Shown one piece after another: positions 43,350 through 53,420 of a DNA stretch of 64,000 nucleotides. The position numbers and the translations under genes are program-made. The stretch is from Paenibacillus tianjinensis. Lineage in GTDB: Bacteria > Bacillota > Bacilli > Paenibacillales > Paenibacillaceae. The number at the start of each line of letters is the position of its first letter. Position 1 is the first letter of the stretch. Location of the stretch: positions 3,100,001 to 3,164,000 of the forward strand of contig NZ_CP070969.1 of the NCBI RefSeq assembly GCF_017086365.1, given 5' to 3'. The notes under the pieces are model-generated. The model had not been told where the DNA came from, ran no database searches, and saw nothing but the letters and a program-made list of their open reading frames with translations.

Positions 43350-43583
43350 AAACCCACATCTACTTCCAGAGCAAACGAATCCTGATTTATGGCCAATAGT
43401 GGATGAACTGCTCTTGTCTAAAGAGGAGAGAGAGATTTATACAATGCGCAAAAATGCTGTTGTACTTTATTTCAAGGGGTATGAGCTAAAAAATATTCAA
43501 GTACAGACAGGAGTTCACCCCAAGAATCTGCGAAGACTCGTACAGCGGTGCATTTCTGTTTCAGATGATGGTCTCGTTTGGGG

Positions 43584-44943
43584 GGGTCTGTCAATAATTT
43601 TGTGTAAACTCTTTTAAGCACAGATTCCCCCGAGGGGGAAGTCGCGAATCTAACGCAAGTGTTGACCGACCCGGTCTGGGAAAAATACCGAAAGCTGGAG
43701 CAGCATTTGGCCCCAGTTTTGGACACGTCCAGTCCATTTTCGAGTGACATCGACGGTGGCCAGATAGAGCATTTTTAGCAGAGCTTCATCGGTAGGAAAG
43801 ATGCTCTTTCCTTTGGTTACTTTACGAAGCTGACGGTGGTAACTCTCAATCATATTGGTGGTGTAAATCAGTTTACGTATCTCAGGCGGGTACTTGAAAA
43901 AAGTAGCAAGTTCGTCCCAATTCGTCCGCCACGAACGGATAATGAGGGGATATTTCGCCCCCCAGACTTCCTCAAAACGGTCGAGTTCAAGCAAGGCACC
44001 TTCCTCGGTAGCTGCCTTGTATATAGGCTTTAAGTCGGCGGTCACCTTCTTAATATCCTTGTAAGACACGTACCGTGTAGAGCTGCGGATTTGGTGAATA
44101 ATACACTTCTGGATTTCAGTTTGGGGATAGCAGGCCGCAATCGCTTGAGAGAACCCGGACAGGTTATCCACACAGATAATGAGAATGTCCCCCACTCCAC
44201 GATTCTTGAGTTCATTCAGCACGCTGAGCCAGAACTTGGAGGACTCGTTCTCACCAATCCACATGCCCAGCACGTCTTTGTTTCCGTCCAGATCAATGCC
44301 AATGACCATGTAGGCAGCCTTGTTGATAATGGCCCCGTCTTGCTTGACTTTGAAGTGGATCGCATCCAGATAGACAACAGCGTAAACGCCTTGCAGAGGC
44401 CGATTCTGCCATTCTTTAATGAGAGGAACAATCTTATTTGTGACATTGGAAATGAGCGTAGGCGACACCTCAATGCCATACATCTGCCCCAGGTGATCCT
44501 GAATTTCTCGGGTACTAATCCCTTTGGCGTACAGAGCGATGATTTGCTCTTCGATGCCGGTTACGTTCGACTGATGCTTCTTGACGACAAGTGGCTCAAA
44601 CTCACCCAGACGGTCACGAGGGATAGCGATTTCCTGTTCCCCGTACTCACTGACAACCGTTTTACGGCTCTTTCCGTTACGGCTGTTTGGCGTGAGCTTC
44701 GCCTTCACTTCATGCTTTCCGTAGCCTAAATGAGTGTCCATTTCGGCTTCCAGCATCTCCTGAATCGTCTCCGCAAATAGCTCTTTTAGAGCATTCTGCG
44801 CATCCTGTGCGCTTACCAAGTTGTTTTCCTTAATAAATTCCCGTAACTGTTGTTTTGTCCAAAGTCCCATGTGTTCTCCCCAACCTTTCTCTTACTTCCA
44901 TTTTAATGGGTTTGAGAGTTTACACAATATATTTTACAGACTC
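43584..44943 (-). mobile_element. IS256-family insertion sequence, copy 1 (1360 bp)
   Basis: Terminal inverted repeats GGGTCTGTCAAT / GAGTCTGTAAAA with an inner shared GTGTAAACTCT. The 8-bp duplication GTTTGGGG is at 43576-43583 and 44944-44951. Same length and apparently same sequence as copy 2. Inserted in tnsB, opposite to its direction. Confidence 0.93.
43650..44870 (-). CDS. IS256-family (Mutator-type) transposase, copy 1
   Basis: A 406-aa transposase with the Mutator-family core: Asp in VVYLDAIHFKV, Asp in IICVDNLSGFSQA, Glu in TTNMIESYHRQLRK. The N-terminal DNA-binding part has LGYGKHEVKAK. Identical in translation to the copy at 47941-49161. Open frames on the opposite strand are shadows. 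Confidence 0.96.
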   Translation of the reverse strand: MGLWTKQQLREFIKENNLVSAQDAQNALKELFAETIQEMLEAEMDTHLGYGKHEVKAKLTPNSRNGKSRKTVVSEYGEQEIAIPRDRLGEFEPLVVKKHQSNVTGIEEQIIALYAKGISTREIQDHLGQMYGIEVSPTLISNVTNKIVPLIKEWQNRPLQGVYAVVYLDAIHFKVKQDGAIINKAAYMVIGIDLDGNKDVLGMWIGENESSKFWLSVLNELKNRGVGDILIICVDNLSGFSQAIAACYPQTEIQKCIIHQIRSSTRYVSYKDIKKVTADLKPIYKAATEEGALLELDRFEEVWGAKYPLIIRSWRTNWDELATFFKYPPEIRKLIYTTNMIESYHRQLRKVTKGKSIFPTDEALLKMLYLATVDVTRKWTGRVQNWGQMLLQLSVFFPDRVGQHLR

Positions 44944-46691
44944 GTTTGGGGTTTCAGAGCACTAATTCCTCAAAAGAAGGTCAAATCCTATCAGCTCAGT
45001 TTAACAAGTAAGAAGAAAAATCCAAGCAGAAAAACAGGTGAATTTAAGCTTCTACTGGAAACTTTCCCAACTCTCCAAGAATTAATTAAAGATTTGTTCC
45101 TCGGGAACCACCGCCGCACCTTAGAACCAGCTATGAAACCCCATCATATTCATAAAAAATTTATAGAAGAATGCAGAAGTTTAGGTATTCCCTTAAACCA
45201 ATATCCTTTTAATACTGATCATTTGGGTTTTAAGGCACTGCAAAGGTACTTAAGCAAATTAAGCTGCCTTTATTTCGGGAAGGGCAAGTCTCGATATGGA
45301 CAAGATGCCATTACAAAGGCTAAACATACTGGCGAAGGGGAACAGAACCACCCTTCTACATTGCACCCATATCAAAAAGTACAATTTGATGCTCATCGTA
45401 TTGATGGCTTTTTTATAATTGAAGTTATGACCCCAGAAGGTGACCTGGTTCTAGTCGTGCTTGAACGCTTTTGGATATTAACATTGATTGATGTGGCTAC
45501 AAGAGCTGTTCTAGGATATGCCATTAGCTTAAACAAAGAATATAGCGCAATTGACGTAATGCATTGCTTTCGAAATGCTGTTATTCCACATGAAAAAGTT
45601 ACGATCGCTATGGATGGCCTCAAATATAATGAAACCGGTGGATTCCCTTCTGAGGTTTATCCATCTTCTACAGCCTGGGCTGTTTGGGATGTAATTTGCT
45701 TTGATAATGCAAAATCTCACTTAGCCAATTTAGTACAAGATCGGCTTAAACATCTGATTGGATGTGATATTAATTTAGGACCTGTAGCATTACCAATGAG
45801 AAGAGGGATTATTGAACGATTTTTTAAAATCTTGGAAGAAACAGGTTTTCACCGGCTTCCCAATACAACGGGTAGTAATCCCCATGATCCGCGGAGAACT
45901 GATCCGGAAGAGAAAGCTCTTAAATACAAAATGACCTTTGATCATCTTAAACAACTCATTGATATCCTTATATCTGATTACAACGGTAAGCCCCATGGAG
46001 GAATATATCATCAAACGCCCCTTGAACTTCTTGGAAAACGTTTGAACGCCGGATTACTACCGAGACAATTAGAAGAAGAATTACGCAAGGAGGTGTTATT
46101 TATGCAAGTAACAAAATCAGCAACGATCAGAGGTTCATTAAAATCCGGTAAGAAACCATACATCCAATATCAGGGAGTAGAGTACAGAAGCGATAAGCTT
46201 AGCCAATCAGCGCATCTGCTTAATACAGAGCTCATCATACATATGAATGTGGATGATTTACGAACGATTAGGACATTTCTTCCAGATGGAAGTGAATTTG
46301 ATTATCTCACTGCAGTCGGAAAGTGGTCTATTACTCCTCATTCGTTACAGACACGTAAAGCAATAAACTCTTTAGTTCGACGGCGTTTAATTTATCTTAC
46401 TACTTGGGATGACCCGATATTTATTTATACTGAGTACCTAAGAACGAATGCGACAAATGGAAAGAGGGGAGCTGCAAACAAGTTTACGCAGGTAAAAGAA
46501 TCAGCCCAAAAAAGAAAAACGGTCAATGAACCTGAAGGCCAGACAGACGCATTAGAGAAAGCTGAAGAGCGAAATGCTGCTCTTGAAAGAGCCAGAGAGC
46601 ATACAAAGAAAGAACAAGCTACTAAGGAATATGCTGAATATAAAGATTTAATGAAGTTGTATAAAACGAAACTATAAGTAAGGGGATTGTT

Positions 46692-47660
46692 ATGGAAATA
46701 CCTCATGTACAGATAGGAACACATCCAATTGAAACAGGTGACTACATCATTCCGACAAAAGAAGTTTTACGCCTAATGGGCAGTATGATGAGAATCGTGA
46801 ATAATCGTCTCCCAGGGATGATTGTATATGGTAGGCCGAGAATAGGGAAGACATGGGCTTTACGTTTTGCTATTGAACATTTACCTACAAATTTTGGCGC
46901 ACCCTTGCCTATTCTCTTAGCCAATTGTAATTCTTACCGTGTACCAAGTGAGGAGAAGTTCTATTCAGATCTCCTTAGTGACTTCAAGTTTCCTTTTACA
47001 TCAAAACGAAATCCACCGGAATTACGAAGACAGATTGTAAACTTTATGCTTGAAAAAGCGGAAAAATCAAAACTACGGCGTTTAGTACTCATCATTGACG
47101 AAGCACACCGGCTCACAGAGGCTCATTACAATTGGCTGATGGATATCTACAATGCGCTTGTTCAGAAAAAAATATCAATGACTGTAATATCCGTTGGCCA
47201 AGAAGAACTCCTTGCAAGAAGAACTTTTTTTCTGGAGCAAAAAAGATCTCAAATTATTGGTCGATTTATGACACATGAACATGATTTTCATGGAATAAGA
47301 ACCTGGGAAGATATGCAGCTGATTCTAGGTGGTTATGATTCTCCCGAAATCTCTTGTTATCCAGAAGGAAGCGGGTGGAGCTTCAGTCAATACTTCTTTC
47401 CAGAAGGTTATCAAAAGAAGGAACGATTAGAGAACGAAGCAAAAATGTTATTTGAGCTATTCGCAGATTTACGAAAGGAACATGGGGTTTCAGCAACGTT
47501 GGAAATACCCATGGAATATTTCTCATTCACAATTGAGAATGCACTAAAAAAGTATGGGGTACATGGAGATCAACACTACTGGATTAACAAAGCACAGTGG
47601 AGGGAAGCAATTGAAATGTCGGGATATGTAGAGTCAGAAATCTACATGGCCCTTGTTTAA
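46692..47660 (+). CDS. tnsC: TnsC-like AAA+ ATPase (element 2)
   Basis: A 322-aa counterpart of 4259-5233: Walker A GRPRIGKTWALRFA, Walker B LVLIIDEAHRLTEAHYNWLM, sensor VISVGQEELLARRTFF. Intact between the two IS-split genes. ATG 46692 behind AAGGGGA, 14 bp after tnsB. Confidence 0.95.
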   Translation: MEIPHVQIGTHPIETGDYIIPTKEVLRLMGSMMRIVNNRLPGMIVYGRPRIGKTWALRFAIEHLPTNFGAPLPILLANCNSYRVPSEEKFYSDLLSDFKFPFTSKRNPPELRRQIVNFMLEKAEKSKLRRLVLIIDEAHRLTEAHYNWLMDIYNALVQKKISMTVISVGQEELLARRTFFLEQKRSQIIGRFMTHEHDFHGIRTWEDMQLILGGYDSPEISCYPEGSGWSFSQYFFPEGYQKKERLENEAKMLFELFADLRKEHGVSATLEIPMEYFSFTIENALKKYGVHGDQHYWINKAQWREAIEMSGYVESEIYMALV

Positions 47661-47874
47661 TTTGAATGGGGGAGTTGTGAATGCAAGCAATCTGGAGAAA
47701 TGAATGGGTTCATGAATACGAGACTCCATGGTCTATATTCGAGAAATTGTCATTCGCAAATCGCGTAAGTAGAGACGATATCTTTAAACTTTCCGGTAAT
47801 AGTATTGAGAGGAATAAAATCAACCCTAAAAAAGGGGATCGAAAAATTGATCTATTTTCTCTTAGAAGTTTTGA

Positions 47875-49234
47875 GGGTCTGTCAATAATTTTGTGTAAAC
47901 TCTTTTAAGCACAGATTCCCCCGAGGGGGAAGTCGCGAATCTAACGCAAGTGTTGACCGACCCGGTCTGGGAAAAATACCGAAAGCTGGAGCAGCATTTG
48001 GCCCCAGTTTTGGACACGTCCAGTCCATTTTCGAGTGACATCGACGGTGGCCAGATAGAGCATTTTTAGCAGAGCTTCATCGGTAGGAAAGATGCTCTTT
48101 CCTTTGGTTACTTTACGAAGCTGACGGTGGTAACTCTCAATCATATTGGTGGTGTAAATCAGTTTACGTATCTCAGGCGGGTACTTGAAAAAAGTAGCAA
48201 GTTCGTCCCAATTCGTCCGCCACGAACGGATAATGAGGGGATATTTCGCCCCCCAGACTTCCTCAAAACGGTCGAGTTCAAGCAAGGCACCTTCCTCGGT
48301 AGCTGCCTTGTATATAGGCTTTAAGTCGGCGGTCACCTTCTTAATATCCTTGTAAGACACGTACCGTGTAGAGCTGCGGATTTGGTGAATAATACACTTC
48401 TGGATTTCAGTTTGGGGATAGCAGGCCGCAATCGCTTGAGAGAACCCGGACAGGTTATCCACACAGATAATGAGAATGTCCCCCACTCCACGATTCTTGA
48501 GTTCATTCAGCACGCTGAGCCAGAACTTGGAGGACTCGTTCTCACCAATCCACATGCCCAGCACGTCTTTGTTTCCGTCCAGATCAATGCCAATGACCAT
48601 GTAGGCAGCCTTGTTGATAATGGCCCCGTCTTGCTTGACTTTGAAGTGGATCGCATCCAGATAGACAACAGCGTAAACGCCTTGCAGAGGCCGATTCTGC
48701 CATTCTTTAATGAGAGGAACAATCTTATTTGTGACATTGGAAATGAGCGTAGGCGACACCTCAATGCCATACATCTGCCCCAGGTGATCCTGAATTTCTC
48801 GGGTACTAATCCCTTTGGCGTACAGAGCGATGATTTGCTCTTCGATGCCGGTTACGTTCGACTGATGCTTCTTGACGACAAGTGGCTCAAACTCACCCAG
48901 ACGGTCACGAGGGATAGCGATTTCCTGTTCCCCGTACTCACTGACAACCGTTTTACGGCTCTTTCCGTTACGGCTGTTTGGCGTGAGCTTCGCCTTCACT
49001 TCATGCTTTCCGTAGCCTAAATGAGTGTCCATTTCGGCTTCCAGCATCTCCTGAATCGTCTCCGCAAATAGCTCTTTTAGAGCATTCTGCGCATCCTGTG
49101 CGCTTACCAAGTTGTTTTCCTTAATAAATTCCCGTAACTGTTGTTTTGTCCAAAGTCCCATGTGTTCTCCCCAACCTTTCTCTTACTTCCATTTTAATGG
49201 GTTTGAGAGTTTACACAATATATTTTACAGACTC
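47875..49234 (-). mobile_element. IS256-family insertion sequence, copy 2 (1360 bp)
   Basis: Same terminal repeats, length and orientation as copy 1. The duplication AGTTTTGA is at 47867-47874 and 49235-49242. Apparent identity of the two copies suggests recent transposition. The pair could also act as a composite unit carrying the 3' part of tnsB and tnsC. Confidence 0.93.
47941..49161 (-). CDS. IS256-family (Mutator-type) transposase, copy 2
   Basis: A 406-aa protein, the same translation as 43650-44870, with all catalytic motifs. Likely active and the source or product of the other copy. Confidence 0.96.
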   Translation of the reverse strand: MGLWTKQQLREFIKENNLVSAQDAQNALKELFAETIQEMLEAEMDTHLGYGKHEVKAKLTPNSRNGKSRKTVVSEYGEQEIAIPRDRLGEFEPLVVKKHQSNVTGIEEQIIALYAKGISTREIQDHLGQMYGIEVSPTLISNVTNKIVPLIKEWQNRPLQGVYAVVYLDAIHFKVKQDGAIINKAAYMVIGIDLDGNKDVLGMWIGENESSKFWLSVLNELKNRGVGDILIICVDNLSGFSQAIAACYPQTEIQKCIIHQIRSSTRYVSYKDIKKVTADLKPIYKAATEEGALLELDRFEEVWGAKYPLIIRSWRTNWDELATFFKYPPEIRKLIYTTNMIESYHRQLRKVTKGKSIFPTDEALLKMLYLATVDVTRKWTGRVQNWGQMLLQLSVFFPDRVGQHLR

Positions 49235-50542
49235 AGTTTTGACGAGTCGATCTTAGAAATGATTTTTGGACTAAATTTAGTTAAGTTTACTCAACAATCA
49301 ATACAATCACTAACTAAACCTCTTCACAGTAATAGATTCCCAAATACATCCTGGTTTTCGAAACACTTACGCTGGTGTAACCAATGCATATCTTACGGAC
49401 ATCATAGTTGGTTACATCAATTTAAACTCTTGGAACATTGTCCTTTTCACAAAGTAAAATTAGAAGATAACTGTGCACGGTGTAAAAAAAATATACCGTT
49501 TGTATTTTCCAACAGATTTTTCGGAAACGCTTTTTCCTGTAAATGCGGCTTTGAATTCGCTGATTTTTCTAGTACACTCTGGGAAAATTGGGACACAAAA
49601 TTTAAGATAGTGGATTCTGCAACATTACATTGGTTATCGTTATCAAACACCAATCAGGAGGACGGAAGAATTTTAATTCTACCTGAATTCGGGAATCTAA
49701 ATATACTATCTGTTTTTCATCCTTATATAGCTAAAAAATCTTTCACAAAAGACAATAATAAAATATCTATTGATGATTTTTATTATTCAACTCAATTTAA
49801 TAAAGAGCTTTACTATAATAATGTTGATACCTTCCAGACAGTTGATCGACACATAAGAAAGAACGTATTATGGAAACACTCTAATTGCATAAAACAATTT
49901 TGGCAGTTACTAAAAAATGATGGGGAAGACTTCCCCGATATTTGTCCATACGCTTATGCCTATGTCAACTGGCGTAAAACCCTTTTAAAAACTGAACGTT
50001 TTTATCGTTCAGATATTCGAATAAATGATGTAGCCCGAAGTGGAGGACGATTTGGTTATGAGCTGCTTACAAGAGCAATAACTGATGACATAAAATTATT
50101 ATTGGAAGAATATGTACTAAAGAATAATGGGGAAAAGATAAATAAGGATACATTGGAGTGGATCCAAGAACATTGGACATATCGATTTAGTCTAATGTTT
50201 TTTTACGAGTGTCTAAAATATTCAGGAGATATTTTAGTTAATGATAAGAAAAATACCAACTGGGATAAGATACTCATGGACACAAAAGCTAACTTCAAAA
50301 TTGCATTTAAATATCAAGAGGTTAATGTTATGAGTGCTAAAAGAATAAACCTTATGATGTATTATGAGAATACAATCGACACAAAAATCGTTGAACATCA
50401 TTGCCCGAATCATAGCTTAAGAAAAAAGAGAGCTATTTCAAAAATGAAATCCTACGTACCGGCACGGATATCCATCGAATATCCCAAAAATTATGAACTG
50501 ATTAATTACGTTAGTTCATATATAAAGAAGCATGATTATTAA

Positions 50543-50569
50543 AACAACTCGAGTGAGTTGTTTTTTTGT
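50543..50569 (+). terminator. Terminator after tniQ (element 2)
   Basis: Stem AACAACTC/GAGTTGTT with a GAGT loop, then T run. It begins right at the tniQ stop and precedes array B. Confidence 0.88.
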
Positions 50570-50584
50570 GGCCGAAATAGGGGA

Positions 50585-50795
50585 TTAATCGGCAATGGGA
50601 CCAAGTTCTTGTCCTACAAGGGACTATGTTCTTGTCCTCCGACAACAAATGTAAGAGGACAAGAACATATATTCATTGAACCCCGCGCTGGTCGCGGTTT
50701 TTTTGATTTAAGGATACATGTTCTTGTCCCAAGCAAAGGACAAGAACATGTATCTATTGCCGAATATGGACAAGAACATGGTACTATTGCCGATT
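50585..50795. repeat. Array B: second six-half-site array
   Basis: Same order as array A: forward 50597-50614 and 50620-50637, reverse 50657-50674, hairpin CCGCG/CGCGG plus T run (50683-50704), forward 50713-50729, reverse 50738-50754 and 50768-50784. The pair 50713-50754 is a perfect inverted repeat of 17 bp per arm with 8-bp spacer CAAGCAAA. The last two reverse copies are 30 bp apart and each is followed by TATTGCCGA; a complementary TCGGCAAT precedes the first copy. Outer bases of the left copies match the right half of array A, not of array B. Confidence 0.8.
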
Positions 50796-50948
50796 CACAA
50801 TTATCGAATAGAGCAACTTATTTGAAGAAACCAAATTGTCAAACATGTACGCAATGTGCCAACATTAGTCTCATCTTACTTAAATGAGCCTTTCACCGGA
50901 CAAAGTTGAGTGAAAGGCTTCTTTCTCGTGTTCATATCCTTTTGCTAT

Positions 50949-50992
50949 CTTCATAACTTCTTCACAAGCTGCAAATTGGTTCTTCATAACTC
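50949..50992 (+). promoter_or_regulatory. 11-bp-phased direct repeats, probable response-regulator site
   Basis: Four consecutive 11-bp units, with CTTCATAACT at 50949 and 50982 and CTTCACAAGC at 50960, upstream of a TATAGTGTAACTAT stretch. Typical OmpR/PhoB-type layout. The same sequence is copied at 62665-62708. Confidence 0.6.
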
Positions 50993-51026
50993 TCTTATAT
51001 AGTGTAACTATAAGGAGGAGATACAA

Positions 51027-51290
51027 ATGAAGAAACTTTGGATTGGATTATCGGCATTGGTACTGGTTATGGGGATTGGCACCTCTGGGGCTTACGCTAC
51101 GACAGCTAACAATGATAATAATGGCAGCAGTTTTTTCGAAAAAATGCTACCCTTTGCCAAACAAATACACCCCAACCTGTCAGAGGAACAAATCAAGCAA
51201 ATGTATGACAATTGCAACACTTCAAACGGTAAGGGAATGTCAGGAATGATGCAAAATTCTCAATATAGCAGGGGTATGATGAACTTCTAA
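51027..51290 (+). CDS. Small secreted protein, first copy
   Basis: An 87-aa protein with a clear signal peptide (MKKLWIGLSALVLVMGIGTS ... AYA). The mature part has MLPFAKQIHPNLSEEQIKQM, a single Cys and a Met-rich end (GMSGMMQNSQYSRGMMNF). Heads the two-component operon at 51366. AAGGAGGAG before ATG. A near-identical copy is at 62743-63006. It could be an extracellular metal binder or a ligand for the kinase; no family recognised. Confidence 0.8.
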   Translation: MKKLWIGLSALVLVMGIGTSGAYATTANNDNNGSSFFEKMLPFAKQIHPNLSEEQIKQMYDNCNTSNGKGMSGMMQNSQYSRGMMNF

Positions 51291-51308
51291 TCCGATCATG
51301 ATAAGATA

Positions 51309-51340
51309 GGACCTCATTGATATGAGGTCTGTCTCATTTT
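51309..51340 (+). terminator. Attenuator-like hairpin before the response regulator
   Basis: Stem ACCTCAT/ATGAGGT with T-rich tail between the small secreted protein gene and the regulator gene; it may allow partial read-through. Confidence 0.6.
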
Positions 51341-51365
51341 AACAACAAAGTAGGTGATGAAGTTC

Positions 51366-52064
51366 GTGAAAATTTTAGTGGTGGATGATGAAGAAAATAT
51401 CTTGCAGGTTATTAAGGCTTATTTGGAAAAGAATAAATATATTGTGTACGAAGCCGATACAGGACGAGGCGCGATTCATCTTTTTGAAACCTTAAAGCCC
51501 GATCTGATCGTGCTGGATTTGATGCTTCCAGACATGACTGGAGAGGAAGTATGCAGAATGGTACGCAAATCATCGAACGTTCCGATCCTCATGCTGACTG
51601 CAAAAAGCAGTGAAGACGATATGGTGAATGGGCTCATGATTGGAGCCGATGATTATATTACTAAACCATTCAGCCCAAGAGAGCTGCTCGCTCGGGTGAT
51701 TAGCCTATTAAGAAGAACCATTCAGCCGCAATTGGGGAATATGTCACTGCTGTCTTATGCCCAAGGCGATTTAACTATGGATTTGGAACGTTATGAGGTA
51801 AGAATTCACGAGGAGCCAGTATCTTTTACCCTTATGGAGTTCAAGCTACTTGAAATTTTAGCGAAGCATCCGAAGAGAGTGTTCTCACGACTTGAACTTG
51901 TTAACCTTACTCAGGGTGATACCTATGAAGGATTCGAGCGGACCATCGATGTTCATATTAAGAATATTAGACAAAAAATTGGCGATGATCCTAAACACCC
52001 TGTTTTTATTGGCACTGTATTTGGAGTGGGGTATAAATTCTTGGTGAGTCATGATGTCTATTAG
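51366..52064 (+). CDS. OmpR/PhoB-family response regulator, first copy
   Basis: A 232-aa protein: receiver with VDDEENIL, phospho-Asp in LIVLDLMLPDMTG and Lys in YITKPFS; winged helix ending VFGVGYKFLVS. GTG 51366 is chosen because AGGTGA lies 8 bases before; ATG 51357 overlaps that site. The phased repeats at 50949 are plausible targets. A paralogue at 63083-63781 is nearly the same except around residues 120-160. Confidence 0.9.
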   Translation: MKILVVDDEENILQVIKAYLEKNKYIVYEADTGRGAIHLFETLKPDLIVLDLMLPDMTGEEVCRMVRKSSNVPILMLTAKSSEDDMVNGLMIGADDYITKPFSPRELLARVISLLRRTIQPQLGNMSLLSYAQGDLTMDLERYEVRIHEEPVSFTLMEFKLLEILAKHPKRVFSRLELVNLTQGDTYEGFERTIDVHIKNIRQKIGDDPKHPVFIGTVFGVGYKFLVSHDVY

Positions 52065-53406
52065 AGGCGGATTGAGCAGAAAGCTTCTTATTTCCCATGT
52101 CGGTGTGGCCCTTGCTGCGCTTCTATCTATTGTCTTGCTTGTGAACTTGGTAATGAACATCTCGTTTAACCAATATCAGAAGAACCAGCAGCAGACAGAA
52201 ATACAAAGTTTACTGGACGATTTAGAAGACGCTTATAATGTGTCTACCGGCCACTGGAATACAAACGTTTGGATGACCATTTCGCACCAAGCGATGATTA
52301 GTGATTATATGGTTCGTGTTTATGATCAAGACCGTCGCTTGATTTGGGATACTAGTCAAATGGGCAGGCAGATACAAGTGAATTCCCAGTCTGCGCAAGA
52401 CACCATTAAAAAAACAATCGTAAAAGGAAATCAGCAGGTAGGAACATTGGAATTTCTACCAGTGAAAGAAACGACGCAAAGTCTGAATCAGAAATTTCTG
52501 AGAATGTTTAATACCTTATTATGGGCCGCAATGATACTCGTAATTGTCGGGACGTATCTGTTCAGCCGGTACATGGCCAAAAGCATTAGCCAACCTCTCC
52601 TAGAGATTAAAGATATCGCTTCGAAAATGAGGGAGGGGGATCTCAGCTCCCGGGTTGAAATGTTAAATCAGAATACAGAAATTGATGACGTGGGGCGTAC
52701 ACTCAATCATTTGGCTGATGGATTGGAGAAGCAAGATCAATTAAGGAAATCACTGACCACTGATGTGGCACATGAGTTGCGAACACCCTTAACAACAATT
52801 CAAAGCCATTTGGAAGCCTTTCAGGATGGCATTTGGGAACCGACGCCGGATAAACTACAAGTGTGCCATGATCAAGTCCTGCGACTTGTCAGGCTCTTCA
52901 GTGATTTGGAAAATCTGGCTGCTGTAGAGAATCCAATGGTTCAGCTTATGACGGAGATCGTCTCACTTAACGAAATCGTTGGTGAGTCTTTAAATATGGT
53001 ATCCAGCCAGTTTGGGCAGGAAAGACTTTCAGCTGACCTGATAAGTAAAAGTGACGTTTGGATCACAGGGGACCGTTCGCGGCTCCTTCAGGTTTTTGTA
53101 AATCTGATAAGCAATGCTTTCAAATACACGAGTTCTGGAAGTGTTCATATTGAAGTGTTAAAAGAGAAAGCAGAAGGCGTCGTTATCGTTTCCGATACCG
53201 GAATGGGAATATCTAAAGATGAACTCCCCTATATCTTTGAACGTTTTTACCGCGGAGAGAAATCAAGGAACCGGAAAACTGGCGGAGCCGGAATAGGACT
53301 TGCGGTTGTTAAAGTCATAGTGGATGCTCATGCCGGATCTATTCATGTTGAAAGTGAGATAGAGAAAGGAACTACCGTTCTTGTTCGTCTTCCATTAATT
53401 CGATGA
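52051..53406 (+). CDS. Sensor histidine kinase, partner of 51366
   Basis: A 451-aa kinase: TM1 ~12-32, short outside sensor ~33-145, TM2 ~146-168, HAMP ~170-222, HisKA with TTDVAHELRTPLTTIQSHLE, ATPase boxes NLISNAFKYT, SDTGMGISKDELPYIFERFY and GAGIGLAVVKVIV. It overlaps the regulator by 14 bp. BaeS-like build, often linked to envelope or metal stress. Confidence 0.92.
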   Translation: MMSIRGGLSRKLLISHVGVALAALLSIVLLVNLVMNISFNQYQKNQQQTEIQSLLDDLEDAYNVSTGHWNTNVWMTISHQAMISDYMVRVYDQDRRLIWDTSQMGRQIQVNSQSAQDTIKKTIVKGNQQVGTLEFLPVKETTQSLNQKFLRMFNTLLWAAMILVIVGTYLFSRYMAKSISQPLLEIKDIASKMREGDLSSRVEMLNQNTEIDDVGRTLNHLADGLEKQDQLRKSLTTDVAHELRTPLTTIQSHLEAFQDGIWEPTPDKLQVCHDQVLRLVRLFSDLENLAAVENPMVQLMTEIVSLNEIVGESLNMVSSQFGQERLSADLISKSDVWITGDRSRLLQVFVNLISNAFKYTSSGSVHIEVLKEKAEGVVIVSDTGMGISKDELPYIFERFYRGEKSRNRKTGGAGIGLAVVKVIVDAHAGSIHVESEIEKGTTVLVRLPLIR

Positions 53407-53420
53407 AAGGATGAGAGAAA

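Larger units (their letters stand above)
43327..46677 (+). pseudogene. tnsB: TnsB-like transposase gene split by IS256-family copy 1 (element 2)
   Basis: The 5' part 43327-43583 and the 3' part 44952-46677 join in frame when the IS and one 8-bp duplication (GTTTGGGG) are removed, giving a 660-aa protein. The repaired join reads LVWGFRALIP, like element 1. The DDE motifs are intact in the 3' part (QFDAHRID, CFDNAKSH, GIIERFFK), as is the Mu-C part. The start is TTG behind GGAGG. So only the IS, not point decay, inactivates it; the insertion looks recent. Confidence 0.93.
47681..50542 (+). pseudogene. tniQ: TniQ/TnsD-like gene split by IS256-family copy 2 (element 2)
   Basis: The 5' part 47681-47874 and 3' part 49243-50542 join in frame after removal of the IS and one 8-bp duplication (AGTTTTGA), giving 497 aa, one residue longer than its element 1 counterpart. 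The zinc block is intact: LRWCNQC, HCPFHKVKLEDNCARC, then CKCGFEFADF. The N-terminus MQAIWRNEWVHEYETPWSIF parallels element 1. The C-terminal half is more diverged than the other Tns proteins, as expected if the two elements choose different targets. Confidence 0.9.

Noticed and set aside
44091..44729. 212-aa plus-strand frame in each IS256-family copy (also 48382-49020)
   Set aside because: Antisense to the transposase and present only because the IS is repeated.
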